From: Rhodococcoides fascians NBRC 12155 = LMG 3623
GTDB lineage: Bacteria; Actinomycetota; Actinomycetes; Mycobacteriales; Mycobacteriaceae
Length of the DNA: 64,000 bases
Assembly: GCF_001894785.1 (NCBI RefSeq)
Contig: NZ_BCWW01000007.1
Span: 62,001 to 126,000, forward strand
Direction: 5' to 3'
The translations under genes and the position numbers were made by a program. The notes beneath the pieces are model-generated. The model was not told the DNA's origin. It did not search any database and saw nothing but the letters and a program-made list of their open reading frames with translations. Shown here piece by piece: positions 37,954 to 49,187 of this stretch. Numbering within the stretch: position 1 is the stretch's first letter; each line of letters starts with the position of its first letter.

Positions 37954-38001
37954 GTTGCTGCGGTGCCGTCGGCACGACGGCAACGTAGTTGCAACGTTGC
38001 A
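37954..38001. promoter_or_regulatory. GCAAC/GTTGC half-site cluster upstream of the aldehyde dehydrogenase
   Basis: Half-sites GTTGC at 37954, GCAAC at 37980, GTTGC at 37988, GCAAC at 37991 and GTTGC at 37996. They include the perfect palindrome TGCAACGTTGCA (37990-38001). The cluster begins 7 bp after the regulator stop and ends 66 bp before the dehydrogenase start, a likely binding site for that regulator. Confidence 0.55.
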
Positions 38002-38067
38002 CCCCCTAGTGTCCTGAATCACACACCGCATCAGCAGTGCAGCACGTGTCGATCAGGAGGATTTTCA

Positions 38068-39590
<1,523 letters not shown>

Positions 39591-39591
<1 letters not shown>

Positions 39592-40130
39592 TGGAGAACG
39601 CTCGGCCGCCCGCGCGGCTGAAGACAACCGCCGAGGCGATAGATCTTCTCCGTCGCCTCGGCGGTATCCACGGCGAACTGATGATGCATCAGTCCGGCGG
39701 ATGCTGTGACGGCTCGTCGCCGATGTGTTATCCCGCAGGCGAATTCATCGTCGGCGATCGCGACGTTCTGCTCGGGTACATCGACCTCAGGCTCGGAGTG
39801 GGCGAGATCGCCCAGGACCTCCCCGAGGGTGTCGACGGCGTACCGGTGTGGATCTCGGGTTCGCAGTTCCAAGCGTGGAAACACACCCAACTCGTACTCG
39901 ACGTGGTGCCGGGCCGCGGCGGCGGATTCTCGCTCGAATCGCCCGAAGGCGTGCGGTTCCTGAGCCGTGGGCGCGCGTACACCCCGGAGGAGAACGAACT
40001 TCTCGCCGCGCATCCACCTCTCGTCGGAGTCGACTGGGAAGAGGGCCGACGACCGCCGGTACCCGACGACCCACTCGTGGTCGCCGAGGCCGTCGACGCC
40101 TGTCCTGTGCCGGGAATGCTCCAGGGCTGA
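39591..40130 (+). CDS. DUF779 protein
   Basis: 179 aa from ATG 39591. Cys-rich N-terminal core HQSGGCCDGSSPMCY and the WKHTQLVLDVVPGRGGGFSLE block define DUF779. Always found next to aldehyde dehydrogenases (as Rv0459 beside Rv0458). The clustered cysteines suggest metal or redox binding. The C-terminal 50 residues are proline-rich and less conserved. Function unknown; translational coupling implies support of the dehydrogenase. Confidence 0.9.
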
Positions 40131-40139
40131 GTGCCTACG

Positions 40140-40220
40140 GCAGTGGTGCGGCTCCGCTTCCGGGTCGTTCCGCGGGCTACACTCCCGTGTGCCCCAGGCG
40201 GCACATAGCCGCACCACTGC
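40140..40220 (+). other. Candidate structured RNA leader before the CDF transporter
   Basis: A perfect 14-bp inverted repeat (GCAGTGGTGCGGCT at 40140-40153, AGCCGCACCACTGC at 40207-40220) closes a 53-nt interior that can form at least one inner hairpin (TGTGCC/GGCACA). It ends 23 nt before the transporter ATG. No known riboswitch class was recognised. Confidence 0.45.
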
Positions 40221-40243
40221 GCGCAGCGCATACAGTGCGAACG

Positions 40244-41227
40244 ATGAAGAGCTCATCGAAAACCGACGCGGCCGACGGCGGCGACAGCCTGCGCACCGTG
40301 GTGATCGCGTTCGTCGCCAACCTCGGTGTAGCCATTGCCAAAACGTTCGCGGCGGTGTTCACCGGGTCTGCGTCGATGGTCGCCGAGGCCGCGCACTCCT
40401 GGGCCGATACCGGCAACGAGATCTTCCTGCTCGTCGCCAATCGGCGCGGGGCGCGCGGCCCCGACGATCGCCGCCCGCTCGGGTACGGACGAGAGACGTA
40501 TTTCTGGTCGACGCTCGCCGCGATCGGTTTGTTCGTCGCCGGCGCGGCGGTGTCGGTGTGGCACGGCATCACTTCGTTGCTTGCCGGCGAGTCCAGCAGT
40601 GAGAACTACCTCGTCGCCTACGTCGTGCTCGCCATCGCCTTTCTGCTCGAGGGCGTGTCCTTCCTGCAGTCGGTACGGCAAATACGCGGCGAGGCAGCGC
40701 AATACGACAAGGACTTTCTCGATTACGCGTTGGAGACCTCGGATCCGACGCTGCGAGCAGTGTTCGCCGAGGACAGCGCGGCTCTGATCGGCATCGTGAT
40801 CGCCGGTGCGGGAATCGGTTTGCACCAGCTCACCGGTTCGGCGGCGTTCGACGCCATCGGCTCGATTCTGGTGGGCGTTCTACTCGGGATCGTGGCGTTC
40901 GTGCTGATCGATCGAAACCGCCGATTCCTTACCGGGGAGCCAGGATCGAGAGCATTATGGAACGCGGTAGTGCAGCGAATCGAGCTACTCCCCGAGGTGG
41001 CGTCGGTCCGGTTCGTTCGCATCGAGTTCGTCGGTCCCAAACAGATCTACGTGGTGGCGAGTGTCGATCTCGTCGGTGACTTCGCAGAGTCACGCATCGC
41101 GCACACGCTCCGGCGGCTGGAGCGTGAGCTGGAAACCAACAGAGCTGTGGTGGACGCAGTACTGACAGTCGCAGAACCGGACGAGGGAGATATCGGTGAC
41201 GTGAATGCGGTTGCACAGCAGCCGTAA
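40244..41227 (+). CDS. Cation diffusion facilitator (CDF) metal transporter
   Basis: 327 aa from ATG 40244; an in-frame extension upstream overlaps DUF779 and the inverted repeat and is not used. About six membrane helices. Metal-site residues in AAHSWADTGNE (segment 2) and FAEDSAALIGI (segment 5), then a cytoplasmic C-terminal domain. Exports divalent cations such as Zn, Mn, Co or Fe. The metal is not evident from sequence. Confidence 0.88.
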   Translation: MKSSSKTDAADGGDSLRTVVIAFVANLGVAIAKTFAAVFTGSASMVAEAAHSWADTGNEIFLLVANRRGARGPDDRRPLGYGRETYFWSTLAAIGLFVAGAAVSVWHGITSLLAGESSSENYLVAYVVLAIAFLLEGVSFLQSVRQIRGEAAQYDKDFLDYALETSDPTLRAVFAEDSAALIGIVIAGAGIGLHQLTGSAAFDAIGSILVGVLLGIVAFVLIDRNRRFLTGEPGSRALWNAVVQRIELLPEVASVRFVRIEFVGPKQIYVVASVDLVGDFAESRIAHTLRRLERELETNRAVVDAVLTVAEPDEGDIGDVNAVAQQP

Positions 41228-41348
41228 TTCGCCCGTCATTCACCGATGACACCCCGCTTACATCACGGACCTATCGTGAACCGGTTCGCGCGCCCCACAC
41301 ACCCGAATGGGCGTCCCCTCGCGAGGGACCTGGTACGAGAGGCTTGCA

Positions 41349-42803
41349 ATGTCCGTGAAAGATCCACAGTCGCCTCACCCGAAATCCGGCTCCTACGAGG
41401 GCACACAGTCGCACGTCGAGGGCGGTGACTACCTGGCCAAGAGAACCTTGAAGAAGGGGACCGCCGGGTGGGTACTTCTCGCGGGCCTCGGAGTCAGCTA
41501 CGTCATCTCCGGTGACTACTCGGGCTGGAACCTCGGTCTCGCCGAAGGCGGCTTCGGTGGTCTGCTCATCGCCGCGATCATCATCGCGGGCATGTACCTG
41601 GCCATGGTCCTCGGAATGGCCGAGATGTCCTCGGCACTGCCCGCTGCGGGCGGCGGCTACACCTTCGCCCGTCGTGCTCTCGGACCGTGGGGCGGGTTCG
41701 CCACCGGCACAGCCATTCTCATCGAGTACGCCATCGCTCCCGCCGCCATCGCCACGTTCATCGGCGCGTACGTGGAATCGCTCGGACTGTTCGGAATCAC
41801 CGACGGGTGGTGGGTGTACCTGGTGGTCTATGCCGTGTTCATCGGAATCCACCTCTCCGGCGCAGGCGAAGCCCTCAAGATCATGTTCGTCATCACCGCT
41901 GTCGCCTTGGTCGGACTCATCGTGTTCGCCATCGCTGCCCTCGGACAATTCGATGCGAGCAACCTGACCGATATCGCGCCGACCGACGCAGCCGGAGCCT
42001 CGGGATTCCTGCCGTTCGGCTACCTCGGCATCTGGGCGGCTGTGCCGTTCGCCATCTGGTTCTTCCTCGCCATCGAGGGCGTGCCGCTGGCCGCCGAGGA
42101 GGCCAAGGATCCGACCAAGAACGTCCCGCGCGGCATCATCGCCGCCATGGGCGTACTGCTCGTCACCGGTGCCGTCGTCCTGTTCCTGGTGACCGGAGCG
42201 GGCGGGGCCGACGCCGTCAAGGAATCGGGAAACCCGTTGGTGGAGGCGCTCGGTGACGGAACTGCGAGCAAGATCGTCAACTACATCGGCCTGGCCGGAC
42301 TGGTCGCGTCCTTCTTCTCGATCATGTACGCGTACTCGCGTCAGCTCTTCGCGCTGTCCCGTGCCGGCTACCTGCCGAAGACGCTGTCCATCACCAACTC
42401 TCGTAAGGCCCCTACGCTCGCGCTGATCGTGCCCGGCGTCATCGGATTCCTGCTCTCGCTGACCGGTCAGGGCGGAATGTTGCTGAACATGGCCGTGTTC
42501 GGTGCGGCACTGAGCTACGTTCTGATGATGGTCAGCCACATCGTGCTTCGCCGCAACGAGCCGAACATGGAACGGCCGTACCGAACCCCCGGGGGCGTTG
42601 TGACCACCGGATTCGCGTTGATCATCGCGGCACTCGCCGTCGTCGCCACCTTCGTCGTCGATTCCACTGCGGCACTGTGGTGTCTGGCAGTGTTCGTCGC
42701 GTTCATGGCCTACTTCGGCATCTACAGCAGACATCATCTGGTCGCCAACTCGCCCGACGAGGAGTTCGCCGCACTGGCCGAGGCCGAGGCCGAACTGGAA
42801 TGA
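41349..42803 (+). CDS. eat: Ethanolamine permease
   Basis: 484 aa from ATG 41349 after GAGAGG. APC-superfamily transporter with about 12 helices; GLGVSYVISGDYSGWNLGL and ALPAAGGGYTFARRALGPWGGF are characteristic of the ethanolamine permease group. Its stop overlaps the eutB start by 4 bp, confirming the substrate. The 121-bp upstream gap holds dyads GTCAT/ATGAC (41234-41249) and GTCCCCTCGCGAGGGAC (41313-41329). Confidence 0.92.
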   Translation: MSVKDPQSPHPKSGSYEGTQSHVEGGDYLAKRTLKKGTAGWVLLAGLGVSYVISGDYSGWNLGLAEGGFGGLLIAAIIIAGMYLAMVLGMAEMSSALPAAGGGYTFARRALGPWGGFATGTAILIEYAIAPAAIATFIGAYVESLGLFGITDGWWVYLVVYAVFIGIHLSGAGEALKIMFVITAVALVGLIVFAIAALGQFDASNLTDIAPTDAAGASGFLPFGYLGIWAAVPFAIWFFLAIEGVPLAAEEAKDPTKNVPRGIIAAMGVLLVTGAVVLFLVTGAGGADAVKESGNPLVEALGDGTASKIVNYIGLAGLVASFFSIMYAYSRQLFALSRAGYLPKTLSITNSRKAPTLALIVPGVIGFLLSLTGQGGMLLNMAVFGAALSYVLMMVSHIVLRRNEPNMERPYRTPGGVVTTGFALIIAALAVVATFVVDSTAALWCLAVFVAFMAYFGIYSRHHLVANSPDEEFAALAEAEAELE

Positions 42804-44212
42804 CGATCTACACCCAGCAGGTATCCGGGACCACCTACACGTTCGACGGTCTGGTCGACCTGATGGCCAAAGCGACACCGCTGCGATCGGGTGACGAATT
42901 GGCCGGCTGCGCGGCCGAATCCGATGCCGAACGGGCTGCCGCGCAGTGGGCGTTGTCCGAGGTCTCCCTCGATGTCTTCCTGCACGATCTGCTCGTTCCG
43001 TACGAAACCGACGAGGTCACCAGGCTCATCATCGATTCGCACGACCGCATCGCGTTCGGGGCCATCTCACACCTGACCGTGGGAGGTCTTCGGGATTGGC
43101 TGCTGCAGGTGACAGCGGGGCCCGATGCGGCCCAGACACTGCGATCGGTCGCGGCCGGATTGACACCCGAGATGGTCGCGGCGGTCAGCAAGATCATGCG
43201 GAACCAGGATCTGATCGCGGTGTCGCGGGCCGCGCAGGTGACGTCGGCGTTCCGGACGACGATCGGCCTACCCGGGACTCTCACCACGCGTCTGCAACCC
43301 AACCACCCGACCGACGACCCGCGTGGCATCGCCGCGGCCACACTCGACGGGCTGCTCCTCGGGTCGGGTGACGCGGTTATCGGAATCAATCCCGCGACCG
43401 ACTCACCTCAGGCCACCGCCGATCTGCTGCATCTGCTCGACGAGATTCGGCAGCGTTTCGAGATCCCGACACAGTCGTGCGTCCTCTCTCATGTGACGAC
43501 GACGATGGAATTGATCGACAAAGGAGTTCCGGTCGATCTGGTGTTCCAGTCCATCGCGGGAACCGAGGGTGCCAATTCGAGCTTCGGAGTGAACATTTCG
43601 TTGCTGCGTGAGGCCAACGAGGCAGGCAGATCGTTGCACCGCGGAACCGTCGGGAACAACGTCATGTATCTCGAGACGGGTCAGGGTTCGGCGCTGTCGG
43701 CGGGAGCGCACATCGGCACCGGCGACCGGCCCGTCGATCAGCAGACACTCGAGACGCGTGCGTACGCGGTGGCCCGTGATCTCGAGCCGCTGCTGATCAA
43801 CACCGTAGTCGGATTCATCGGGCCCGAGTACCTGTACGACGGCAAGCAGATCATCAGGGCAGGCCTCGAGGATCACTTCTGCGGCAAGCTCCTCGGACTG
43901 CCGATGGGAGTGGACGTCTGCTACACCAATCACGCCGAGGCCGATCAGGACGACATGGACACGTTGCTCACGCTGCTGGGTGCGGCCGGCGTCGCGTTCG
44001 TCATCGCAGTGCCGGGAGCCGATGACGTCATGCTCGGCTACCAGTCCCTGAGCTTCCACGATGTGCTCTATGTGCGACAGGTCCTCGGTCTGCGGCCCGC
44101 ACCGGAATTCGAGTCCTGGCTCTCGCGGCTGGGGATGGCGGACGCCGACGGCCGAGTCCTCGACGTCGATGCCGCGGGATCGCCGCTGCGGGCCTTGATG
44201 AGTGCGCGATGA
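42800..44212 (+). CDS. eutB: Ethanolamine ammonia-lyase large subunit
   Basis: 470 aa, the standard EutB length. TIM-barrel subunit of the adenosylcobalamin enzyme that turns ethanolamine into acetaldehyde and ammonia. Recognisable blocks: SHDRIAFGAISHLTVG, GINPATDSPQ, FQSIAGTEGANSSFGVN and MGVDVCYTNHAEADQDDMD. Overlaps the permease and EutC by 4 bp each. No microcompartment genes are near; acetaldehyde is likely handled by the aldehyde dehydrogenase at 38068. Confidence 0.96.
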   Translation: MTIYTQQVSGTTYTFDGLVDLMAKATPLRSGDELAGCAAESDAERAAAQWALSEVSLDVFLHDLLVPYETDEVTRLIIDSHDRIAFGAISHLTVGGLRDWLLQVTAGPDAAQTLRSVAAGLTPEMVAAVSKIMRNQDLIAVSRAAQVTSAFRTTIGLPGTLTTRLQPNHPTDDPRGIAAATLDGLLLGSGDAVIGINPATDSPQATADLLHLLDEIRQRFEIPTQSCVLSHVTTTMELIDKGVPVDLVFQSIAGTEGANSSFGVNISLLREANEAGRSLHRGTVGNNVMYLETGQGSALSAGAHIGTGDRPVDQQTLETRAYAVARDLEPLLINTVVGFIGPEYLYDGKQIIRAGLEDHFCGKLLGLPMGVDVCYTNHAEADQDDMDTLLTLLGAAGVAFVIAVPGADDVMLGYQSLSFHDVLYVRQVLGLRPAPEFESWLSRLGMADADGRVLDVDAAGSPLRALMSAR

Positions 44213-45045
44213 GCACGCCTGCGGAACGACCCGAGGCAGGAGTGGAGCCTGCGGAACGACCGGATTTGGGAGTGGAGCCTGCGGAACGACCCGAGGCAGA
44301 GTTCTGGGGTGAGTTGCGGGCGAGTACCCAAGCTCGGATCGGTCTGGGGCGTATCGGCGATTCGTTGCCGACGACGCGGGTGCTCGAGTTTCGCTCGGCG
44401 CACGCCGCGGCCCGAGATGCGGTGCACATGCCACTCGAGGTCGACGAGTTCGTGCGTCGGGTTGAGCAGGTGGGGCTTGGTGCACCCTCGGTGGTGACGT
44501 CGTTGGCGACGAGCCGGGCCGAGTATCTGCGTCGTCCGGACCTGGGTCGTCAGCCGAGGGATTTGTCGGCGATTGCCTATTCGGACGACGAGATAGGCAT
44601 CGTGCTGAGCGACGGACTGTCTCCCCGGGCGCTGGCGGATCACGGTGTGGCCATGGTGGAAGCACTGAAAACCGAACTTGCCGAGCGGTATTCTATTGCT
44701 GCACCGGTCATTGCGACCGAGGCCCGAGTGGCGCTCGGTGATCACATCGCGGCGGCGATGGGCGTGCGGACGGTACTGGTTCTCATCGGGGAGCGACCCG
44801 GCCTGTCCGTCGCGGACAGTCTCGGCATCTACTTGACGCACCTCCCCAAGCCCGGCCGTACCGACGCCGATCGCAACTGCATCTCCAACATCCACCCGCC
44901 CGAGGGGCAGGGGTACGCGCAGTCGGCCCGCATCGTGGCAGGTCTGCTGGCCGGAGCCAGGAAGCTCGGACGGTCCGGCGTCGCGCTCAAGGACACGTCG
45001 CGCGCCGAGGTGCTCGAGGCTGCGGACGTCATCACACTCGAGTAG
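44209..45045 (+). CDS. eutC: Ethanolamine ammonia-lyase small subunit
   Basis: 278 aa. B12-binding small subunit: [36 protein letters not shown] and the C-terminal [16 protein letters not shown] with [10 protein letters not shown]. The first 30 residues are an added decapeptide repeat ([29 protein letters not shown]) before the usual start of homology. The N-terminus of EutC is important for solubility of the complex, so this extension may matter. Confidence 0.94.
   Translation: MSTPAERPEAGVEPAERPDLGVEPAERPEAEFWGELRASTQARIGLGRIGDSLPTTRVLEFRSAHAAARDAVHMPLEVDEFVRRVEQVGLGAPSVVTSLATSRAEYLRRPDLGRQPRDLSAIAYSDDEIGIVLSDGLSPRALADHGVAMVEALKTELAERYSIAAPVIATEARVALGDHIAAAMGVRTVLVLIGERPGLSVADSLGIYLTHLPKPGRTDADRNCISNIHPPEGQGYAQSARIVAGLLAGARKLGRSGVALKDTSRAEVLEAADVITLE
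44218..44292 (+). repeat. 30-bp tandem repeat in the eutC 5' end
   Basis: GCCTGCGGAACGACC occurs at 44218, 44248 and 44278, a 30-bp period, keeping the eutC frame. Two and a half units. Confidence 0.9.
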
Positions 45046-45046
45046 G

Positions 45047-45062
45047 ACCCCCATTCGGGGGT
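45047..45062 (+). terminator. Hairpin after the eut operon
   Basis: ACCCCC-ATTC-GGGGGT immediately after the eutC stop. There is no T-tract, so it is a weak or factor-assisted terminator candidate. Confidence 0.5.
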
Positions 45063-45097
45063 GGCCGGCCGTGACCGGCGTCACTACCGTGAGGCTC

Positions 45098-46714
45098 ATG
45101 GACAGTTACGCCCGCGGAGATTCGGACACAGCGATACTCGACGACACGATCGGCCGAAACCTGCATCGCACCGTCGAGCGGCACGCCGAACGCGATGCCC
45201 TCGTCGATGTCGCATCGGGCAGGCGGTGGACCTACTCGGAGTTCGCGGCGGACGTCGAGTTGTTGGCGGCGGGGCTCCTCGTGGCCGGAGTGCAAGTAGG
45301 CGATCGAGTAGGGATCTGGGCACCGAACTGCCCCGAATGGACGCTGGCGCAATATGCGACGGCGGAGATCGGGGCAATTCTGGTCAACATCAATCCGGCG
45401 TACCGCTCGCACGAGCTGCAGTTCGTGCTGAGACAGGCGGGTGTCTCGGTGCTGTTGTCGGCCACCGAGTTCAAAGGGTCCGACTACACGGCCATGATCG
45501 ACGACGTGCGACCGGAGGTGACAACTCTGCGCGAGGTCCTCTTCATCGGAAGCATTCAGTGGGAAGCAATGACCGATCGAGGGCACCGAGCGTTGGCGAA
45601 GACTCCGCGGATGGTCGCCGACGTGTCGAGCACACTTCGCCCGGACGACGCGATCAACATCCAATACACCTCGGGTACAACGGGTTTCCCGAATGGTGCG
45701 ACGCTCAGTCATCGAAACATACTGAACAACGGCTTCTTCGTCGGCGAGCTCTGCCATTACACCGAGAACGACAGGGTCTGCATTCCGGTGCCGTTCTACC
45801 ATTGCTTCGGCATGGTGATGGGCAATCTCGCGTGCACGTCGCACGGAGCAACGATGGTCATCCCCGGTCCCGCGTTCGACCCGGTGGCGACGTTGACGGC
45901 CGTGGCCGATGAGAAGTGCACCTCGCTCTACGGCGTACCGACCATGTTCATCGCCGAGTTGGCACTGGAGAACATCGGCGCATTCGATCTGAGCAGCCTG
46001 CGTACCGGAATCATGGCCGGATCACCCTGTCCCACAGAGGTGATGAAGCAGGTCATCGAACGCATGGGAATGGCAGAGGTGTCCATCTGCTACGGCATGA
46101 CCGAGACGTCGCCGGTATCGCTGCAGACTCGCAGCGACGACTCGATAGAGCAGCGAGTGTCCACTGTCGGTCGTGTGGGTCCGCATCTGGAGGTGAAGAT
46201 CGTCGACCCCGTTCTCGGTGAGACACTGCCGCGAGGCGAGGCGGGTGAACTGTGCACCCGTGGCTACTCGGTGATGATCGGTTACTGGGAGCAGCCCGAC
46301 AAGACCGCAGAGGCGATCGACAGCGACGGGTGGATGCACACCGGCGACATCGGGGTCATGGACGGTGACGGCTACGTCGCGATCACCGGGCGCATCAAGG
46401 ACATGGTGATTCGCGGCGGCGAGAACATCTATCCCCGCGAGGTCGAGGAATTTCTCTACACCCACCCCGACATCCTCGACGCTCAGGTGATCGGTGTTCC
46501 CGACGAGAAGTACGGCGAGGAATTGATGGCGTGGATACAGCTCAGAGACGGTGCCGCACCGCTGGATTCGGACGCGGTGCGGCAGTTCTGCGACGGTCGC
46601 CTCGCGCATTACAAGATTCCGCGCTACGTGCACATCGTCGACGAGTTCCCGATGACCGTCACCGGCAAGGTGCGCAAGGTCGAGATGCGTGAACGCTCGC
46701 TCGGATTGATCTGA
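45098..46714 (+). CDS. AMP-dependent acyl-CoA synthetase
   Basis: 538 aa from ATG 45098 after GTGAGG. ANL superfamily: phosphate loop [36 protein letters not shown], the hinge [16 protein letters not shown] and the catalytic Lys region TVTGKVRK. The phosphate loop has Asn (AAT codon) where most members have Lys. Resembles medium-chain or branched acyl-CoA ligases. It is followed by acetoacetyl-CoA synthetase, suggesting a role in acid activation. Confidence 0.88.
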   Translation: MDSYARGDSDTAILDDTIGRNLHRTVERHAERDALVDVASGRRWTYSEFAADVELLAAGLLVAGVQVGDRVGIWAPNCPEWTLAQYATAEIGAILVNINPAYRSHELQFVLRQAGVSVLLSATEFKGSDYTAMIDDVRPEVTTLREVLFIGSIQWEAMTDRGHRALAKTPRMVADVSSTLRPDDAINIQYTSGTTGFPNGATLSHRNILNNGFFVGELCHYTENDRVCIPVPFYHCFGMVMGNLACTSHGATMVIPGPAFDPVATLTAVADEKCTSLYGVPTMFIAELALENIGAFDLSSLRTGIMAGSPCPTEVMKQVIERMGMAEVSICYGMTETSPVSLQTRSDDSIEQRVSTVGRVGPHLEVKIVDPVLGETLPRGEAGELCTRGYSVMIGYWEQPDKTAEAIDSDGWMHTGDIGVMDGDGYVAITGRIKDMVIRGGENIYPREVEEFLYTHPDILDAQVIGVPDEKYGEELMAWIQLRDGAAPLDSDAVRQFCDGRLAHYKIPRYVHIVDEFPMTVTGKVRKVEMRERSLGLI

Positions 46715-46745
46715 ACCCAGCCGTTGGGCTGACATACTGACGTCC

Positions 46746-48701
46746 ATGACCAGTGCGCTGTGGACGCCCACCGATACCGATGTCGAGCACGCTCGGGTTA
46801 CCGAGTTCACCCGGTTCGTCGAGGAGCGCCACGAGGTGATGCTGCCCGACTACGCAGCGTTGTGGCGGTGGTCGATCGACGACATCGAATCGTTCTGGAC
46901 AGCGGTGTGGGACTACTTCGACATTCGCTCCACCATCGAGCCGGCGTCGGTCCTCGAGGGCCACGGTATGCCGGGGGCGCAGTGGTTCCCGGGTGTCGAG
47001 CTGAATTACGTCGATCAGGTCGTCCGGCACGCTCGAGGAGATCGAGCCGCCATTGTTCATGCCTCCGAGGACGGTTCGACGCGGACCGTCACGTGGTCCG
47101 AGATGATTGCTCAGGCCGGTGCGTTGGCGGGCACCCTGTCCGACGCAGGCGTTCGACGCGGCGACCGCGTCGTCGGATACCTGCCCAACGTGCCCGAGGC
47201 GATCATCGCCTTCCTGGCGACAGCAAGTCTCGGCGCGGTATGGGCTGCGTGTGGGCAGGACTACTCGGCGGCTGCGGCGCTCGACAGACTGGGGCAGCTC
47301 GACCCCACGGCGTTGATCACCGCGTCCGGGTACGTCTACGGAGGGGCCTTCCGCGACAAAGGTGCGGACGTGAACACTCTCGCAGAGGGATTGCCGACGG
47401 TACGCACCGTGGTGACCATCGGCGACGCTGTGGGGACCGCGGGGACGGCGCTGAATTGGGCGGACGCGACCGCGACACCGCGCGAGCTCGCTCCGGTCGC
47501 AGTGCCGTTCGATCACCCGTTGTGGGTCGTGTTCTCGTCGGGGACCACGGGACGGCCCAAGGGGATCGTGCACGGCCATGGTGGCGTGCTGCTCGAGCAT
47601 CTCAAATCCGTTGCACTGCACTCGGATCTAGGACCCGACGATGTGTTCTTCTGGTACACGAGCCCGAGCTGGATGATGTGGAATTTCCAGGTGGCCGGTC
47701 TGCTCGTCGGGGCCACGATCGTGTGCACCGACGGAAATCCAGCGTTCCCGAGAACGGATGCGCTGTGGGGCATTGCGGCCGCGCAGGGCGTGACGTACCT
47801 CGGTACCAGCCCCGGGTACGTCCTCGCGTGCATCAAGGCGGACGCACACCCCGGTGCCGATCACGATCTCTCGAGCCTGCGCGCCATCGGGATCACCGGG
47901 TCTGCGATGCCCGCGACGTCGTCGATCTGGTTGTCGGAGAAGGTCGGAGCCCACGTACCGGTGTTCTCGATCTCCGGTGGTACCGATGTGGTGTCGGCGT
48001 TCGCCGGGGGAGTGCGGACCGTGCCTGTCTGGGCGGGCGAGTTGTCGGTTCCGTTCCTGGGCGTTGCGCTCGATGCCTACGACGAGGCAGGCAACTCGGT
48101 GCACGGCGCAGTGGGCGAACTGGTCGTCACCGAACCGATGCCGTCCATGCCGGTGCGGTTCTGGAACGATCCCGACGGAACCCGTTATCGGGACGCGTAT
48201 TTCGATACCTATCCGGGCATCTGGCGGCACGGCGACTGGATCACCGTGACCGAACGCGGCAGCGTCGTCGTGCACGGTCGTTCCGATGCGACGCTGAACC
48301 GCAACGGGATTCGAATGGGAAGCGCAGACATCTATCAGGCCGTCGAATCTCTCGACGAGGTCACCGAGGCCCTGGTGCTCGGCATGGAACAGCCCGACGG
48401 GGGATACTGGATGCCGCTGTTCGTGGTGGTCCCGGACGGGCTCACCATGGAGCTACGCGAGCGCATCGTTGCCGTCATCAGGACACAGGCATCCCCGCGG
48501 CACGTTCCCGACGACATCGTCGCAGCGCCCGCGATCCCGCACACGCGGACCGGTAAGAAGCTCGAAGTGCCGCTCAAGAAAATGTTCCAAGGTGCTGCCG
48601 AGACAACTGCTCTCGACACCAGTGCCGTCGACGATCCGGAGGCGGTGCGGTGGTTCGCAGATCGCGCGGCGGAGTATCAGCGAGTCCAGCGCGCGAGGTA
48701 G
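46746..48701 (+). CDS. Acetoacetyl-CoA synthetase
   Basis: 651 aa, the usual length for acetoacetate-CoA ligase. The N-terminal ACAS_N region contains FWTAVWDYFDIRS and MPGAQWFPGVELNY. Phosphate loop FSSGTTGRPKGIVHGHGG, the block FYTSPSWMMWN-like stretch (residues about 300-315), and the C-terminal HTRTGKKLEVPLKK with the catalytic Lys. Activates acetoacetate for use as carbon source. Lies 31 bp after the acyl-CoA synthetase; its last 25 bp overlap the convergent thioesterase. Confidence 0.93.
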   Translation: MTSALWTPTDTDVEHARVTEFTRFVEERHEVMLPDYAALWRWSIDDIESFWTAVWDYFDIRSTIEPASVLEGHGMPGAQWFPGVELNYVDQVVRHARGDRAAIVHASEDGSTRTVTWSEMIAQAGALAGTLSDAGVRRGDRVVGYLPNVPEAIIAFLATASLGAVWAACGQDYSAAAALDRLGQLDPTALITASGYVYGGAFRDKGADVNTLAEGLPTVRTVVTIGDAVGTAGTALNWADATATPRELAPVAVPFDHPLWVVFSSGTTGRPKGIVHGHGGVLLEHLKSVALHSDLGPDDVFFWYTSPSWMMWNFQVAGLLVGATIVCTDGNPAFPRTDALWGIAAAQGVTYLGTSPGYVLACIKADAHPGADHDLSSLRAIGITGSAMPATSSIWLSEKVGAHVPVFSISGGTDVVSAFAGGVRTVPVWAGELSVPFLGVALDAYDEAGNSVHGAVGELVVTEPMPSMPVRFWNDPDGTRYRDAYFDTYPGIWRHGDWITVTERGSVVVHGRSDATLNRNGIRMGSADIYQAVESLDEVTEALVLGMEQPDGGYWMPLFVVVPDGLTMELRERIVAVIRTQASPRHVPDDIVAAPAIPHTRTGKKLEVPLKKMFQGAAETTALDTSAVDDPEAVRWFADRAAEYQRVQRAR

Positions 48702-49132
48702 GCCTTCTCCTCGGGCGCTATCCGGCGCAGAGTCTCCGCCCCGACGTCGACCATCGCCATGCGAGTGGTCGCCACCACCGCAGGCGGCGAATCCGGGGCC
48801 GCGCCCGCTGCCCGTACCTCGTAGCCGATGGTGAAATCGACCGCACGTACCTTCTCGAACCAGAGTGTGACGTCGAGCGGACCGTCCGAGTGCCGAAGCG
48901 GCTTCTTGTACGCGATGGTGACGTTCGCGATCAACGCACTCTTGATCAGGCTTTCGTTGGCCTCGCCCTCACTGAGCAGCCATTCGATGCGCGCCTCTTC
49001 GAGCAGAGTGACCATCCGGGCGTGATTGATGTGCGCGAATGCGTCCATGTCCGACCACCGCACCGTGACGGTCGCGTGATATCCGACGGGGTCGGTCCGA
49101 TCTGTCTGCATCGCCACAGGCTCTGTCTTCAT
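48677..49132 (-). CDS. Acyl-CoA thioesterase, hotdog fold (4HBT type)
   Basis: 151 aa from ATG 49132; a second ATG at 49111 is possible. RWSDMDAFAHINHARMVTLLEEAR holds the catalytic Asp and the helix of the 4-hydroxybenzoyl-CoA thioesterase group. VTIAYKKPLRHSDGPLDV forms later strands. Hydrolyses acyl-CoA; substrate unknown. Convergent overlap with the acetoacetyl-CoA synthetase and divergent from the amidohydrolase. Confidence 0.85.
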   Translation of the reverse strand: MKTEPVAMQTDRTDPVGYHATVTVRWSDMDAFAHINHARMVTLLEEARIEWLLSEGEANESLIKSALIANVTIAYKKPLRHSDGPLDVTLWFEKVRAVDFTIGYEVRAAGAAPDSPPAVVATTRMAMVDVGAETLRRIAPEEKAYLARWTR

Positions 49133-49187
49133 TGCTAGAGGATGGCATGCGCGCCTGCGTCGGGGGCGACGCTCTAGAGTCCCAGGA

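Noticed and set aside
40140..40220. tRNA gene or known Mn/NiCo riboswitch
   Set aside because: No T-loop GTTCRA or anticodon arm, and the conserved loops of those riboswitch classes were not found.
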